Assembly (NCBI GenBank): GCA_014529385.2
Contig: CM043953.1
Span: 113,067,549-113,131,548 of the forward strand
Source of the DNA: Adiantum capillus-veneris
Taxonomy: Eukaryota > Streptophyta > Polypodiopsida > Polypodiales > Pteridaceae
Direction: 5' to 3'
DNA length: 64,000 nt
This document shows positions 41,732-54,343 of this stretch, in pieces; position 1 is the first letter of the stretch, and each line of letters starts with the position of its first letter. Below the pieces are notes generated by a model. It did no database searches, was not told where the DNA came from, and was given only the letters and a program-made list of their open reading frames with translations. The position numbers and the translations under genes were made by a program.

Positions 41732-43290
41732 GAAGATCATGGTGGCCAATATTGGTATTAGTATAGTTATTCTATACAAAGTTGATGAAGCATCACCAAG
41801 GCTTCATCCTACACCCATAAGTTCTATACAATGTGTATATCGCTCCGAAACTAGGCTCTTCGTGAGAGCATCTGCGGGGTTGTCATCAGTGTGAACCTTG
41901 ACAAGCTCGATGTGCTTGCCAGTCAATGCATCTCGTATTACATGGTATCTGAACTCTATGTGTTTTGACTTGGAGTGAAACAGCGGATTCTTGCCAAAGC
42001 AATGTCACTCTGACTATCACAATGCAGTACTGGAACCTCGTGAATGCCCAAATCTCCCACTAAACGAGAAAACCATATGGCTTCCTTGCTGGCATCATAC
42101 ACAGCAACATATTCTGCCTCAGTGGTAGATGAAGACGTGCAATCTTGGAGACACGATCTCCAAGAGATAGCTGTTCTAGCAAACATGAACACATAGCCAG
42201 ATGTGGATCTTCTACGATCCACACAACCTACATAATCCGCATCCGTATAACCTACAATATATGCATCACTGTTTTCAAAGCGTAAACACTTGCTAGTTGT
42301 AACTTTCAAATATCTAAGGATTTTCTTCACTGCTTACCAATGTTTCTTGCCATGGTTTTCCATATACCTACTAACCACTCCCACTGCATGTGCAATGTCT
42401 GGTCTTGTGGCTACTATAGAGTACATCAAACTGCCGACTGCTGAAGAATATGGCACTTTCACCATTTCCTCTTTCTCAACCACTGTCTTGGGAGAGTCTT
42501 CCTTGCTAAGTTTGGAGTATGCTTGCATTGGGGTACTCAATGACTTCCCCCCCTACATACTAAAATGTTGTAAGACTTTGTGAATGTACTTTTCTTGAGA
42601 TAATTCAAAAATTCCACGTTGCCTGTCTCTCTTGATGTGCATACCAAGAAAGTGATTGGCATCTCCCAAATCTTTCATGGAAAATTGAGTGCTTAGCATC
42701 TTTTTCAAATGATTGATCTCATTAATTGATTTGCCTACGATAAGCATATCATCTACATACAAGATCAAGATGATTAAAGAACCATCGTTCAATCTTTTTG
42801 TGTATAAGCAGTGATCCTCTTAACTTCTTATGTAACCCTGAGACTGCATGAATTTGTCAATTTTTTAATACCATTTCCTTGAACCTTGCTTGAGGCCATA
42901 GAGTGCCTTTTTAAGTCTACAAACCAATTCTGCCCTCGTTGGCTTTTGGGTTTCACATACGAAGCCCTCTGGTTGTTTCATGTAGACATCTTCATCTAGA
43001 TCCCCGTGAAGAAATGTTGTGTTCACGTCCATTTGGACATGTTCCATGTCCTAGATAGCAATCAAGCCAAGCACAGTGCGAAGTGTAGTCATCTTGACTA
43101 CTAGAGAGAAAATCTCATCGAGATCCACACCTTTCTGCTGCTTGAAACCCTTGGCAACTAGACGAGCCTTGTATCTAGGCTCGGGGTCTTCCGTTGTATA
43201 CTTCTTCTTGTATACCCACTTGAAAGGTAAAGCATTTTTGCCTTTTGGTAATTCAACCAAATCCCATGTCTCATTAGCCACAATCAAATT
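41732..43290 (-). pseudogene. copia-2 reverse transcriptase and RNase H
   Basis: Minus-strand fragments show [44 protein letters not shown], the catalytic LYVDDMLIVG (about 42745-42775), MKDLGDANHFLGM, GYTDADYVGC, STTEAEYVAV and HCDSQSDIAL. Stops occur at about 42820, 42545 and 42331, with frame changes near 43050 and 41990. The last 200 bases are 3' untranslated. Confidence 0.88.
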
Positions 43291-44286
43291 GTATTTTGAT
43301 TACATAGTCTGCTCCCACTTAACGCTATCATCCATTTGTATAGCTTCTTTGTAGTAGGTTGGCTCTCCACTATCAATGACCAAAATGTGGTGTATAACCG
43401 GCTCAAACCGCTCAGGCACACGTAATACTCTCTCAGAGCTTCTTAGTGCCTGACTGTTGGACTCTGCTCTCTCCGGAGCAATAGTAGTATCTTGCACTTG
43501 AGGAGTAGGTGCAACACTACTGAACTGAGTTGGTTCGGAGGCCACGTCCTCAAAATGAACGGATATGTACTCAACTTCTTTGATGGGCTTCTTGTGCATT
43601 TTTGATTTATTGAAAATCACATGTGAGCTACGAATGACTTTGTTTGATTCTGGGTGCCAGAGACGATATCCCATCTCTCCATTTTCACCATAGCCAATAA
43701 AAATGTATTTCTGTGAACTAGGATCTAGCTTTCGATGAATTTGTTTGGGCACATGTGCTTATGCCTAACATCCAAATACACGTAAATGCTCATAGCTTGG
43801 CCTTTTGTCAGTCCATAATTCCTCTGGAATTTTGAAATTCAAAGGAGAACTAGGTGACCTGTTGATGATGTGCAATGCTGTCAGAACAGCTTCCCCCCAA
43901 AACTCTGGAGTAATCTTTGCCATAGACAGCATAAAGACAACTCGCTCTTGAATCATACAATTCATTCTTTCAGCTATCCCATTTTATGTAGGTGTGTATG
44001 GAGCAGTAAACAACCACTGAATGCCTCTTCTATTGCAAAAACCCTGGAACTCTGTGGAGACGTATTCTCCACCATTGTCCGTGCGAAAAGCCTTCAGCTT
44101 TTTTCCTGATTGGTTCTCAACCATGGCGAGGAATTTTTGGAATGTTGAAAAGACCTCTTCCTTACGCTTAAGGAGATACACCCACACTTTTCTGGTGGAA
44201 TCATCTATGAACGTTACAAAGTAGTTTGCCCCCCCTAGAGTTTTATGTAGCATTGGACCACACAAATCACTGTGCACCAAGTCTAG
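43291..44286 (-). pseudogene. copia-2 integrase and linker
   Basis: Minus-strand fragments 43984-44280, 43765-43965 and 43300-43752. LVHSDLCGP, FRTDNGGEYVS and the later catalytic Glu region, then FWGEAVLTALHIINRSP and the C-terminal linker with GYRLWHPESNKVIRSSHV. Stops near 43981 and 43758 divide it. Confidence 0.87.
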
Positions 44287-45268
44287 GGGTTCCTAGTTTC
44301 TTGTTCAATGGAAAAGATGTCAACCTAGTCTGTTTGCCATATAGACAATGCTCACACAATGGAAAGTCCGTGTAATCTAACACAGGTAAGTAGCCAAAAC
44401 ATTGAATTGTTTTCATTCCCTTTTGGCTAATATGCCCTAGCCGGCTATGCCACAACTCAATACATGGTATCTCGGCAACATAGATAGAGTGTTCATTGAC
44501 ACTTGAAACAAACAAAGTGTACAGGGATCCGTTTTTACTACCTTTCATCATGATAAGGTTGTTTTTGCGGATCATCCAAGAACAATTACCAAAAACTATA
44601 GTGTAGCCAAGATCATCCAATTGCCCTATAGAAAGCAAGCTCTTTGTAAGCTTGGGTACATGTCTGACATTCTGCAACACAAAAGTAGTGCCATTATGCA
44701 TCTGAAGCTTCACATCACCAATGCCAATAATATCAAGCCCATAGGAATCACCAAGCTTGACTATGCCATGCATGGATGCATAAGAGTCTCTACGCGGTGT
44801 GACATGAAAACTTGCACCAGAATCAAGAATCCAATTCTATGCATAACCCTCATCCTATGCAACTAACGCATCTGGAGTGAGATGTGAAGTGAAAATGAGA
44901 ACATCTGACGGATCTACTGTCACCTCGGCATGAATCTCTGTGGGCATAATGATCATCACTGGAGGAGGCGCATCCTCTACTGCAGTGGTAGGTATGGGAG
45001 ACTCGACAACATTGAGCTCCTCAATCTTTAGTGTATTTTTGCATTTGCCAAAATTATCCTTTTGCATGTTTTTCTGATCTCTTAGGAAACTACGACAATC
45101 CTTTTTGTAATGGCTCTTCTTGTGGCAATAGTAACACTCGACATTTCTGGCATTGCGGTCTCTACTTTGGTTCTTGTGTCTGCTAGGACTACGAGGATTT
45201 TGCTCTCTACTTTTTCTTCTGTATTTGTTCTTGTCACGGACTCTTACTTTCATTGAACTTCCAGCCAT
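44267..45268 (-). pseudogene. copia-2 gag zinc knuckle, protease and GAG-pre-integrase
   Basis: From 45268 leftward: basic linker, CCHC knuckle CYYCHKKSHYKKDC, acidic/Pro region, retropepsin motif DSGASFHVTP near 44815, then LLSIGQLDDLGY and the integrase zinc site (LWHSRLGHIS, CEHCLYGKQ). A stop near 44855-44830 interrupts before the protease. Confidence 0.87.
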
Positions 45269-45307
45269 ATATGCATCTCCATGACTAGCACCATCAAGAG
45301 ATTTACG

Positions 45308-45961
45308 TCAAATCTCTTCAGTGAGCAATGCATCTGTGACAGCATTGAACTCTAACTTGCCATTCGGAGCCGAATTGCTAATGGATGTGCAAAAGATATC
45401 CCATGAACTGGGTAGAGAGCATAACAAGAATATAGACTTGAGGTTGTCATCAAACTCCTTAAAGCCCTGAGATGTCAGCTGACTAAACAAGGAGTGGAAC
45501 TCATTTAAGTGACCAGAAACTGTGCTACCTTCTTTCATGTTGAGCTTCAGAAGCTTCTTCATGAGAAAAACTTTGTTGGATGCACTTTTGCTCTCCCATG
45601 TTGAACATAAGCTATCCCAAAGTTCCTTGGTTGTTGTCTTCCCTATGATAGTGAAGAACACTGACTCGGCTAGACGTAGACATAAGCTATCCCAAAGTTC
45701 CTTGGTTGTTGTCTTCCCTATGATAGTGAAGAACACTGACTCAGCTAGACATAGACATATTGTAGCCATGGCTTTTGCATCCAAAAGCTCCCACTGAGCT
45801 TGCATATATTCATCATCCTCTGCACGCTCTTTCAACGGTTCTGAGAGACCTTTGTTTATCAAAACATCTTTCATGTGCTCTTTCCACATGGTGAAGTTGG
45901 TGCCATCGAGCTTTCGAATGAAATACTCATCCTTTTCTGAAGAAGAAGCCATCGCTGACAA
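45308..45961 (-). pseudogene. copia-2 gag N-terminus with internal duplication
   Basis: Starts MASSSEKDEYFIRKLDG (ATG near 45950). Contains ELWDSL, KVFLMKKLLKLNMKEGS and FLLCSLPSSWD, all usual for copia gag. It includes an in-frame 25-residue duplication. It ends near 45308 by frameshift before the knuckle region. Confidence 0.88.
45606..45755. repeat. 75-bp tandem duplication inside copia-2 gag
   Basis: Units 45606-45680 and 45681-45755 differ at two positions. Each encodes a 25-residue segment with LAESVFFTIIGKTTTKELWD on the minus strand, so the frame is kept. Confidence 0.93.
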
Positions 45962-47413
45962 GAGGGTTTAAGAGGTGTCAAACTATGGCGAGAAGATGCA
46001 GAAAATTTGGGCAAAGTCTCCTTTATATCATGAGTAAAATCTCAACCGAAATAGACTCAAAAGTGCCAACAACAAAAGTCACGACTCGTGGAAAGGAAAT
46101 CCCGCAGAGTCTCCTTTGTATGAGGAGTCAAAGCTCAACTCAAAATACACATAAATGTGCCAACTCCACTAACTGGGCATCTGGTGTACAAAACCACTGT
46201 TGTATGACCGTCAACTCGGCATCAAAAGCATAGAAACCTGTCCAGATACATATCCTATGGTGAGGATACCGTAAAGGGGAACTCCAGCTACCTGTATCAC
46301 CGAAGGTGTCTCAACATTCGAGCACACCCCAGCTCAAAGAAAACCTCACGCTATCGACCCTCCAAAGGCTAATGTAGACACAAATGGACTAGCCACAGTC
46401 TCAGAAAGGGTTCTTCCGGTTGGAGTCTCAGAAACGGCCGGGAAAAACCGCCAAAATAGCCAAAAATGGCTCCACATGTAGAACAATGGGCAGTGCCGCA
46501 ACTCAACGTACATGAGTAAAACCGCGCTCAAACAGGCACCAAGAACTATTGCATGCAGTAAAAGTGGTCCCTGCAAAGCTATCTGCTTTCAAAAGAGCTC
46601 AGTAGCACTAGGTGTGCTCACAGCAAAATGCATCTGTCAACGCATCTGTTCGTAGAGAATTTGTTGTCAAAATGACAACCAAATCGCCTCTAAAAGCATT
46701 GTGTCTGGTAACCTGGAGAATCTGTGAGTGAATGGGCTAAAAAATCCCCTGTAACCTGTAACCTGCGTGTCGGTGTCGCTATGTGCCAATTTTCGCCGCC
46801 AGGAAGAAATATGCTAGTCGAATAGACACCAAAAGTGTCTTATCCAAAACTTGTGTCGTACAGTGCGATTGGTGCGCTCGGTGCCAATGCCGGGTGTCAC
46901 TCCTCTATGATAGAGGTACCTCACCCCCGCATGTCGCAAGCACAATCGTTGATCGTGGGAATGCACTCGACTAGGGAAGCGCCCGGTGTATGGGTCGGAT
47001 GTCCCCGTCGCAATGAGCCGTGTCGAGCCGGTGTGCATGAGCGGTGTCAATGTCGATGTCGCCTTCCGCCACCGAGCGGAAGTGGCTAGCCGGGTAGCCA
47101 TAAAATGCTAATGCTCAAAGCCGGTATCAAGCGGTCAAGGCCGAGTCGGATTGATATCGATCGCAGATCTCGCTCGATCTATCAAGATCGCTCTCAAGCT
47201 TGTCGGACTCGGTGTGTGGACATCGAAGTCAGGTGACGATTGTCGAAGAAGTCAATGTCGAAATTGGAGAATCGCTGATGTCAACGATGAGACTCTGGTC
47301 TCTCTCTCTCTCTCAGATGCTTACTCGCTCTATGTGTTGCTTGGACTCACTCGCAAGCGCGGTGTCAAGCTCGCTTTTTTTTTGTTTGAGAAAGTATCTT
47401 CCAATCTCTTAAT

Positions 47414-47419
<6 letters not shown>

Positions 47420-47456
<37 letters not shown>
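47420..47456. repeat. (CT)n microsatellite
   Basis: CT run of about 36 bp in the copia-2 leader. Confidence 0.9.
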
Positions 47457-47457
<1 letters not shown>

Positions 47458-47465
47458 AAGAGAGT

Positions 47466-47595
47466 TGGATTGTCGAGTTGTGTGTGAGGCTGTCGAAGGG
47501 TGTGGTGGAAATGGGGGGTTACACACATAGTGGATTGTCGAGTTGTGTGTGAGGCTGTCGAAGGGTGTGGTGGGAATGGGGGGTTACACACATAG
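47466..47595. repeat. 65-bp tandem duplication
   Basis: tggattgtcgagttgtgtgt begins at 47466 and again at 47531; the units differ at one base (gtggaaat versus gtgggaat) and each ends ttacacacatag. Confidence 0.92.
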
Positions 47596-47739
47596 TGTAA
47601 TGAGGTGATTTTTTTAAATTTTTGTCGATTACTGCCAGCAGCTTCATAGTGTGTGTGTGTGGTCTGGCTTTACTGCGCCCCTCCAAGCTCGCGCTCGTCC
47701 TGTCTACTACTACAGCTCGTTCAATGCCAAGCACACACA

Positions 47740-47740
<1 letters not shown>

Positions 47741-47785
<45 letters not shown>
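47741..47785. repeat. (TG)22 microsatellite
   Basis: Uninterrupted TG run in the copia-2 leader, preceded by a short ACACAC. Confidence 0.93.
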
Positions 47786-47788
<3 letters not shown>

Positions 47789-48441
47789 CTCCAAAATAGC
47801 GTTGCCCTGTCTGGAACTGCTCACGGCTCCTTCACCCAGCAGTGACCAAATTGGCTACATTCGACCTGCTGCTGCAAGGCTTGATTGTGTGTGCCTCACG
47901 GCTCCATCTCCTCTTCACGCTCTCTCTCTCTCTCTCTAAGTTTTGCTGCACAAATGCAATCAAATCCCCCAAGCTTGCAATGCCCGTGAGCTCTAATGTT
48001 CCTTGCAAGCCTTCAAGCTCCGGCTACTCTATGCTTCTTGCACTCGGCCTGCTCTGTGTCGGTTCCACAAGCTGCTCTCGATCGCCCCCGATTGGTTGTT
48101 GTCCCGATTTGCTTGGACTTTTATGGCTACTCGTATACCTCTCTCGAGTCTCTCTCAGCCGCAAGCACTAAGCCCTGATTGTTGTTGAATGTTTGATTTG
48201 CCTCCTAAGATTTTCTCTTCTCTCTACTCCTATACTCTGCATATCATGTGCCATGGTTGAGCCAAACCTCATGCTCTCAATTCCAACTGTTCCAAGCATT
48301 GTCCCGCCTATGGCTGTATGTAGCCGTCGCTTTGTCGGATATGGAGTTGCACCGATCGAGCTCTCCTAAGCTTCGGCTGCGATCTAAACTCTCCTCAAGC
48401 TCTCGAATCTCCACTCTGAGCTTCAGCTCTGTGCGAGCAAC

Positions 48442-48459
48442 CCGTAGCTCTAATTCCAA
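48442..48459 (-). other. copia-2 primer binding site
   Basis: On the minus strand TTGGAATTAGAGCTACGG adjoins the 5' LTR. It matches the initiator-Met site TTGGTATCAGAGC with two changes in the first 13 bases. Confidence 0.65.
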
Positions 48460-48673
48460 TGTTGTGCACGTGTAGCGCGTGTACGGAGTGTGTGCAAGAC
48501 AGGGAAGGAGAGAATGGGAAGGGGATGATACACACACAGTCTCTCTTTCTCTCTTTGGGTTAGTGGAGAAGCAAGAGAAGAGTCAACACTCTCTTTTTTT
48601 CGCCCTATATTGATTAGGTGAAATAAAGTGTACAACAGTGGTTTCCCACGGCCACTTGGCCTACACCCCAACA
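48460..48673 (-). repeat. copia-2 5' LTR
   Basis: 214-bp partner of 41514-41720, same terminal bases, flanked on the right by GCTTT. Confidence 0.93.
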
Positions 48674-49510
48674 GCTTTGAGTCGATCTTTTCATTCGCTT
48701 CTTCCGGCTGATCTCTAATTCACTTTGCGCGGTGTGATGTTGTTTTGGCTTTTGATTTGCTCGTGGGTGAAATTTTTTCAGCGGTGCGTGTGTTTTTTAC
48801 GTTTCGGCCTCGTTCTATCTCTTTCTGATTTTTTCTGGCTCTTTCAACGTCTTTCTTTTTTTTGTAAAATTTTGCATTTTCTAATTTTTTGGTCTTTTTT
48901 TTATTTTTGACGATCTTTTTGGGAAGATTTTGATTTTTATAATTTTCCTAGTAATTCTCTAATTTTTTTAAGATTTTTTGAAGGTTTTATGAATTGTCTG
49001 ATTTATTTTGATTTTGTCAGGAAAATATTGGATTTTCTATGAATTTTTTTCGTGACTTTTTATGAAATTTTTTCAGGTTTTGTTATTTATCTGTAAAAGT
49101 TTTGAGTTTTTTATTATTTTGTATGTGATTCTTTTTTTAATTTTCTATGTTTTTATCTATTTTTGTGAATTTTTTATTTTTTTAGTTAGTTTTTTTTGTT
49201 AATTTTCTATCCTTTTCATTATTATTATTATTATTTATTGGATTTTTTGTGAGCTTTTTCTTTTTAATGAGTTTTCTATTTTTGGTGATTATTTAAATCT
49301 TTTTATGAGTTTTTTTAATTTTTTATTCTTTTTTGTGATTTAGTGAATCTTTATTTGATTTTTCTATTTATTTTTACTTAGTTGATTTTTTTATTTTTAT
49401 TTTGGTTTCTTTTTTTTTAACACTTACCTGTACCTCCTGTACGCGATCGTTGACTGCCGTGTCTGACAGCTGAGCACGCAGCAGCGACAATTCATGGTTT
49501 TCTTTAACTG

Positions 49511-49567
<57 letters not shown>

Positions 49568-49715
49568 TGCGTGCGTGGCTCAGGCCTGCCCCACCAGCGG
49601 GACATTGGGGGGTTTGGCAGCGCAAGAGAGGGAGAGAGTGAGTACGACAAGGTGGGGGTAGAGAGAGTTAAGAGGGAGAGTTAGAGGAGGATCACGCTGG
49701 GAGTGAGGGAGAAAA

Positions 49716-49760
<45 letters not shown>

Positions 49761-50572
49761 GTTCGAGAGAGAGCTCGTGGGAGAGTGAGACAGAGAGAGA
49801 ATAAGGGAGTGTGCGCGTGGCGGGGAGAGAGAGAGAGAGGTCACACTAGAACAGGGTTAGAAAAAAAGCATTTTTCCTAATCGAAGAAAATGAGGCCAAA
49901 CTCAACGTCCTCCCGATTTTCAGGTCAAAATTTGAAGCTTTTGCCGGTAATTATACTAAAACTTGTGAAAATTTCCGGGTTTTCTTCAAGGTGAGGTCAA
50001 AATCTAACCAAAATTTTGGAATTTCAGCCGATTAAAATACACTGCACCCCGGTTTTTTTTCTAACATTGATCACGCGTTGGCAAGGAGACGAGAGGGAAA
50101 GTGTCACGGGAAGAGAGAGAAAGTTACAGAGAGAGTTGGAGTGGGTGTGGGGTAGGTTCACCCGGAGCAAGAAGAAGAAGAAGAGAAGTATTTTTTATTG
50201 TCGGCGATAATTATCCCAGCAAATCGTAAGGATCTATCTGCCACAAAAGTTTATGCACCGCAAGGCATAGTTTCAAAGCCCGAAAATTATTTTTTCTTAT
50301 TATTTGATTTTTAATCGTCCGAAAATGCCAAAAATAGGCTGAAAATTAGCAGAAATTCCAAAAAATCGCCAAAAAATCCCAGATTGCCAGAAAAGTCCAA
50401 AAAATCCCAAAAATTCTAGGAATCTTGGAAAATCACCGACATTCACAACCAAATATTTTTGACATGCAAAAGCACAACGAAAATAGCAGATTTTTTTGAA
50501 AATGCCGATTTTGACAAAATGTCCACCCGGCCCCCAGAAATAGCAAAACGCTTAAAACTCGACCACGGAGGG
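48674..50572. other. Leader-like, simple-sequence-rich DNA, no gene
   Basis: 48740-49420 is strongly T-rich with TTTTT(G/A)ATTTT words. A GT run follows at 49513-49564 and GA runs at 49718-49756 and 49825-49840. 50280-50440 is rich in CCAAAAAATC-like words. A short minus ORF next to the GCTTT duplicate (MKRSTQSRERQ) reads into the gag-like fragment left of copia-2, so part of this is probably the 5' region of element H. Confidence 0.5.
49513..49564. repeat. (GT)26 microsatellite
   Basis: Uninterrupted GT run. Confidence 0.93.
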
Positions 50573-53500
50573 CACTACAGGACATAGGGCCAATGCACAA
50601 TCTTACATTGCTTCTTTCAATGTCCGTCAAAAGGAGGATATATTAGGTGATGTGCATGAAGAAGAGGAGCTCATAGATATTCATGCTACACAAGGTGGAG
50701 TGGTTGCCCAAAGCGTGTCTGAAGCAGCGACAATTGTTGCTAACCCGGCCGATCATCCTACAGTGTTTGGAAAGGATGTTCATGGTCGCATATTGGAGGA
50801 GATTGTAGAGGGTTTTATTGTAAAGAGAGGTGGGGAACCTCCTCGCATTCCTCTTTGCGGATTGATGGAAAATGAAGCCATTAGAGCACTGGGTCCAAGC
50901 ACTGAGGGCTTGGTGAAAAGGTTTGAGATGTCTGGATACAGTGTGCTTGGAGCTCCATTTCTTGTGTCATTTAAGAAACATGGCCATGATCAACATTATG
51001 TTTCCTACTTAGACAAAGAAGAATGGGGGCCTATTTGGCAAGAAATAAGCGATGATTTTGATAATTCCCTTCCTCTTGAGTGGGAAGACTTAAGGGGAAA
51101 AAAATTATTGTTGGGATGGCAATCACCACTTGAAAACTTGAATGCGCTTGATAAAAATGCGTAAGTGATTTGTTTTTTGTTTAATATAAGGTTGTCTTAT
51201 ATTACTCTATGCTTTCTAATTTCCCCTTTTGTTATTGTAGAATTTTCAATGATAAGGTGGAGACATTGTTCTGTCAAGTGTCAATTTGTCTATGTTGATA
51301 GAAGTGCACAGGGGGAGCTTCTGCTAGCTCTACGCTCTCAAAATGAGTAGGCTCATTTGTTGTTTTTAAATATATTGCTATTACTTTATCGATGTCATTC
51401 TCTTTCCATTTAATTTAAGATATTGTGGTTTAGGATTGGTAGAACCACTGTGAACACCAATTTTGGTCAGGAGATCTTCTTGTTCCAAAACTAGCCATGG
51501 CAAGCAAAGATTCTTTAATGAAAGACTTTCCCAAGATTGGATTCGATGGATACAGGTAGAGCTTGCTTGCGATAAGAAGGCATCTAAAGGTAGTTGCTAC
51601 AACGCTCCTGCTCTTTTATTGGCAATTATCATATGGAAGGTATACATTTTTACCTTAAAGTATACTTTTTATGTAATTTCTAAAGCTAGACATAATTTTG
51701 TGAAAACTTACTTTTTTTTCTACTTGCTCTACAAAAGGAAGAGTTTGACATGTCTCTTATTAAAGAGATGCAAGAGATCAATGATCTATCGATTTCAGAG
51801 CCAGAAAAGGAAATGGTTGCTCGAGGAAGAGTAGAAAAAATATTCAAAGAAAGAGCTTATAAGGTGAACACTTTCTCTTATCACCATTCATGTTTGAATT
51901 TCTACAAAATTGTAAGTTGACATGTCATTTGGATTGGATTTATTGGATTGCAAAATTGATTTGAGTTTATTTCATGCAAATGCAACATAGATGTTGGCCA
52001 TTGCCAACCCCACCAATGGCCAAGGTTTCTTCTCTTTGTTATTTAACTTCAATTGGATAAGAGAAAAGGATCAGGTGGGCCTTCCAAGAGACAAGGTCTA
52101 GAATATCACCGGAGAGGTAATAATCCTTGGCTCAAAAATGCACATGAAATCATAATCAATGCATTTATGGTTTGTTTATTGTTTCTCTAGAGGAAAAAGG
52201 AAATATTTCACTCTTTGATGCATTGCCGTGTAGATGATGTTACTTCTGAGCGTTATATTAGTGCAATGAAATTTAGAATGTACTTGCGTAAAGAATGGTA
52301 TTGGGGAAGGATCTTAAAGCAATGCTTAAGGATCAAAGGGAAAATGATTGATGAAATGTTGGAGGGATTTGGAGCATAGTTTCATCACCGGTTGAGGGAG
52401 CACATTGATAAAGCTTTTGTGAAACTTTGGAGTAAGCTCAACACAAAAGAGTCGGATGAAAAAATTCCAGAGATCATGGAATCTTCGAGGAGAGTATTAT
52501 TCAGGTAATACAATTGATATCTTTATGATTGATATTCTATTTTTCACTCAGAGTTTATATATTAAATAATTCACTCGGTAAAGAAGCTCAAAGAAAGTTA
52601 AATACATTTTACGTAGATGGCTAATTCAGCTTTACAATCAAACTTTGTTGGAGAAGTTGCCAGTTGTTGTTGAAAGTTGGAGGGACCTCTCTTGTGAGAG
52701 TGTATGTATCCACTATGGATGAGAGATTATGGTTTGCTTGCTTGGGAAATTGAGTATTTCTCTTGGTGGCTAGATTGCACTCGAGGCACCTACCCACATG
52801 ACGAAGAGAACTTATATAAAGGTTATTTTTTGGCATTTATAAAAATTACAAAATTGTTAAAGTGTTCATACTATTTAGACTATGTTTGTGAGAGAAACAT
52901 CTTTTTGTTTGCTTTAGAGCACGTTCTTGAAAGAAACAAAGAGGGTATTGAGGAGATTGGCTCGGCTTCCAAGAAAGCCACCTCTTCAAAAAGAGTAAAC
53001 ACTAGTATAATCTCCTCTATAAAGAAACGATTGGAGTTTGTTAAATCCAAGAAGCCCAAGAAGTCCCCCAAAAAGAAAAAAAAAGGTGCTCAAGGTTCCA
53101 CAGGTAAAATTTCTTGTAAAGATATCTAGCTGTCACTTTCTGTCTACTCAACAACTCTTGATGAAATATCTTATTTTCAGATTATGAAGTGCCTTCCATA
53201 GATTATGATGTGATCGTTATTGGCAACATGCTAGATGTTTACAAAATTTCTCTCGATGATGAAAAATGGTAAATACATGTGAGAAGAAAGATTGACTATG
53301 TGTGGAGTGTGTTGTGAATGTTTGAAATACATGTGTTTGATTGTATGCAAGATCTTGGATTTTCTACATTCAGCCAATGTTGATGGGGGAAAAGAGCAAT
53401 GAATTGGCCTCTCTTTTGTTTGTGGATTTTCCAAAAAAAATTAAAGTTGAAAATTTTTCGAAGAACGAGGTATGCATTCTTCAAATCAATGGGCGGTCTA

Positions 53501-54343
53501 TGATAGTTTTGGAACTTTAAATAAATTAACAATGCGTAATATGCAAGTCCCTCAATGGAATCAATTCTCTCAAAAATTAAGTAAGAAAGTGGCCATAATA
53601 GCTTCTAAGTATGTGGCAGACAATGGGTGGTACATCACCTTAAGCTCCACGGATCACTTTGGCATTGTGTCTCGCCATGCCATTGAGACGGGATTCAAAA
53701 TGATGCACACCATCCTTATTTTGATCCCCAATGGTTATGTGTGAAAGACCATTGAGATTGAGAGAGTAAGTAAAGTTATTTGCTGATTGAAAAAGGATGC
53801 TCGTAGTTTTCTTCAATTAGATCACATTCTAATTGTAATTTGTAGGTGGAAACACTATTGCTAGGATTGTTTTATCATAAGGGTCAACGTCCTAGCTATG
53901 ATCGATGAGATGGGGAGAGCATGGACAACAACTCTTTCGATGCCAAGTCCGGAATACTGGTGGAGCGTGATGACAGAGAGTATATTGGAGGACGCACTCT
54001 TAGAGGTGCCGACGAGCATAGCCTTGACTTCTTTTGGTAAGAAGATATGCTTCCTACTATGCCTTGTTAGACCATGTTACGTAAAGTAAAAATACGCATG
54101 TTTCTTTTCTTTTTTTAGCTGGCTCGTGCGGACATTTACTGCGGAACACACCTATATTGTTGATATCTTTTCTTGATGTGGTGGCTTGGGCCATGTTTGC
54201 ATTAAGTTAAGTTGTCTAGACAGTGCCTCTGCATAGATAGTGATCCACAGGTCTTTCAGCAGCATATTTCATGCTTCAAGGCTCCATGTGTAAGTGCTAT
54301 TCCAGCAGTTGATGCAGATAGCGACAAGGAGACCGACTGGTAA
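50573..54343 (+). pseudogene. Decayed multi-exon gene, unknown; possible methyltransferase-like C-terminus
   Basis: At least nine exon-like blocks on the plus strand with plausible GT/AG junctions: about 50573-51163 (KDVHGRILEEIVEGF, PLEWEDLRGKKLLLGW), 51241-51348, 51437-51544 (GDLLVPKLAMASKDSLMKDF), 51545-51640, 51740-51863, 51992-52116, 52192-52505, 52704-53100 (Lys-rich end KSPKKKKKG), 53180-53275 (DYDVIVIGNMLDVY), 53472-53780 (ADNGWYITLSS, then ETGFKMMHTILIL) and 53850-54343. The blocks near 53.2-53.8 kb resemble the end of a Rossmann methyltransferase fold; this is weak inference. In-frame TAG and TGA codons and a frameshift at 51545 make it non-functional. Confidence 0.4.

Larger units (their letters stand above)
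45962..48441 (-). other. copia-2 leader, 2.5 kb, no gene
   Basis: Unusually long untranslated region for a copia element. It holds two similar AAAAT(C/T)T...GCAAAGTCTCCTTTAT-type segments (46000-46130), the GTAAAGGGGAACTCCAGC word shared with copia-1 (about 46270), a CT run, a 65-bp tandem duplication and a GT run. No ORF is supported. Confidence 0.6.
41514..48673 (-). mobile_element. Ty1/copia LTR retrotransposon copia-2
   Basis: A complete 7.2-kb minus-strand copia element with LTRs TGTTGTG...CCCCAACA and a perfect 5-bp duplication GCTTT (41509-41513 and 48674-48678). Order on the minus strand: LTR, primer site, 2.5-kb leader, gag, protease, integrase, RT, RNase H, polypurine tract, LTR. 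Many stops and frameshifts. It lies inside element H. Confidence 0.95.
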
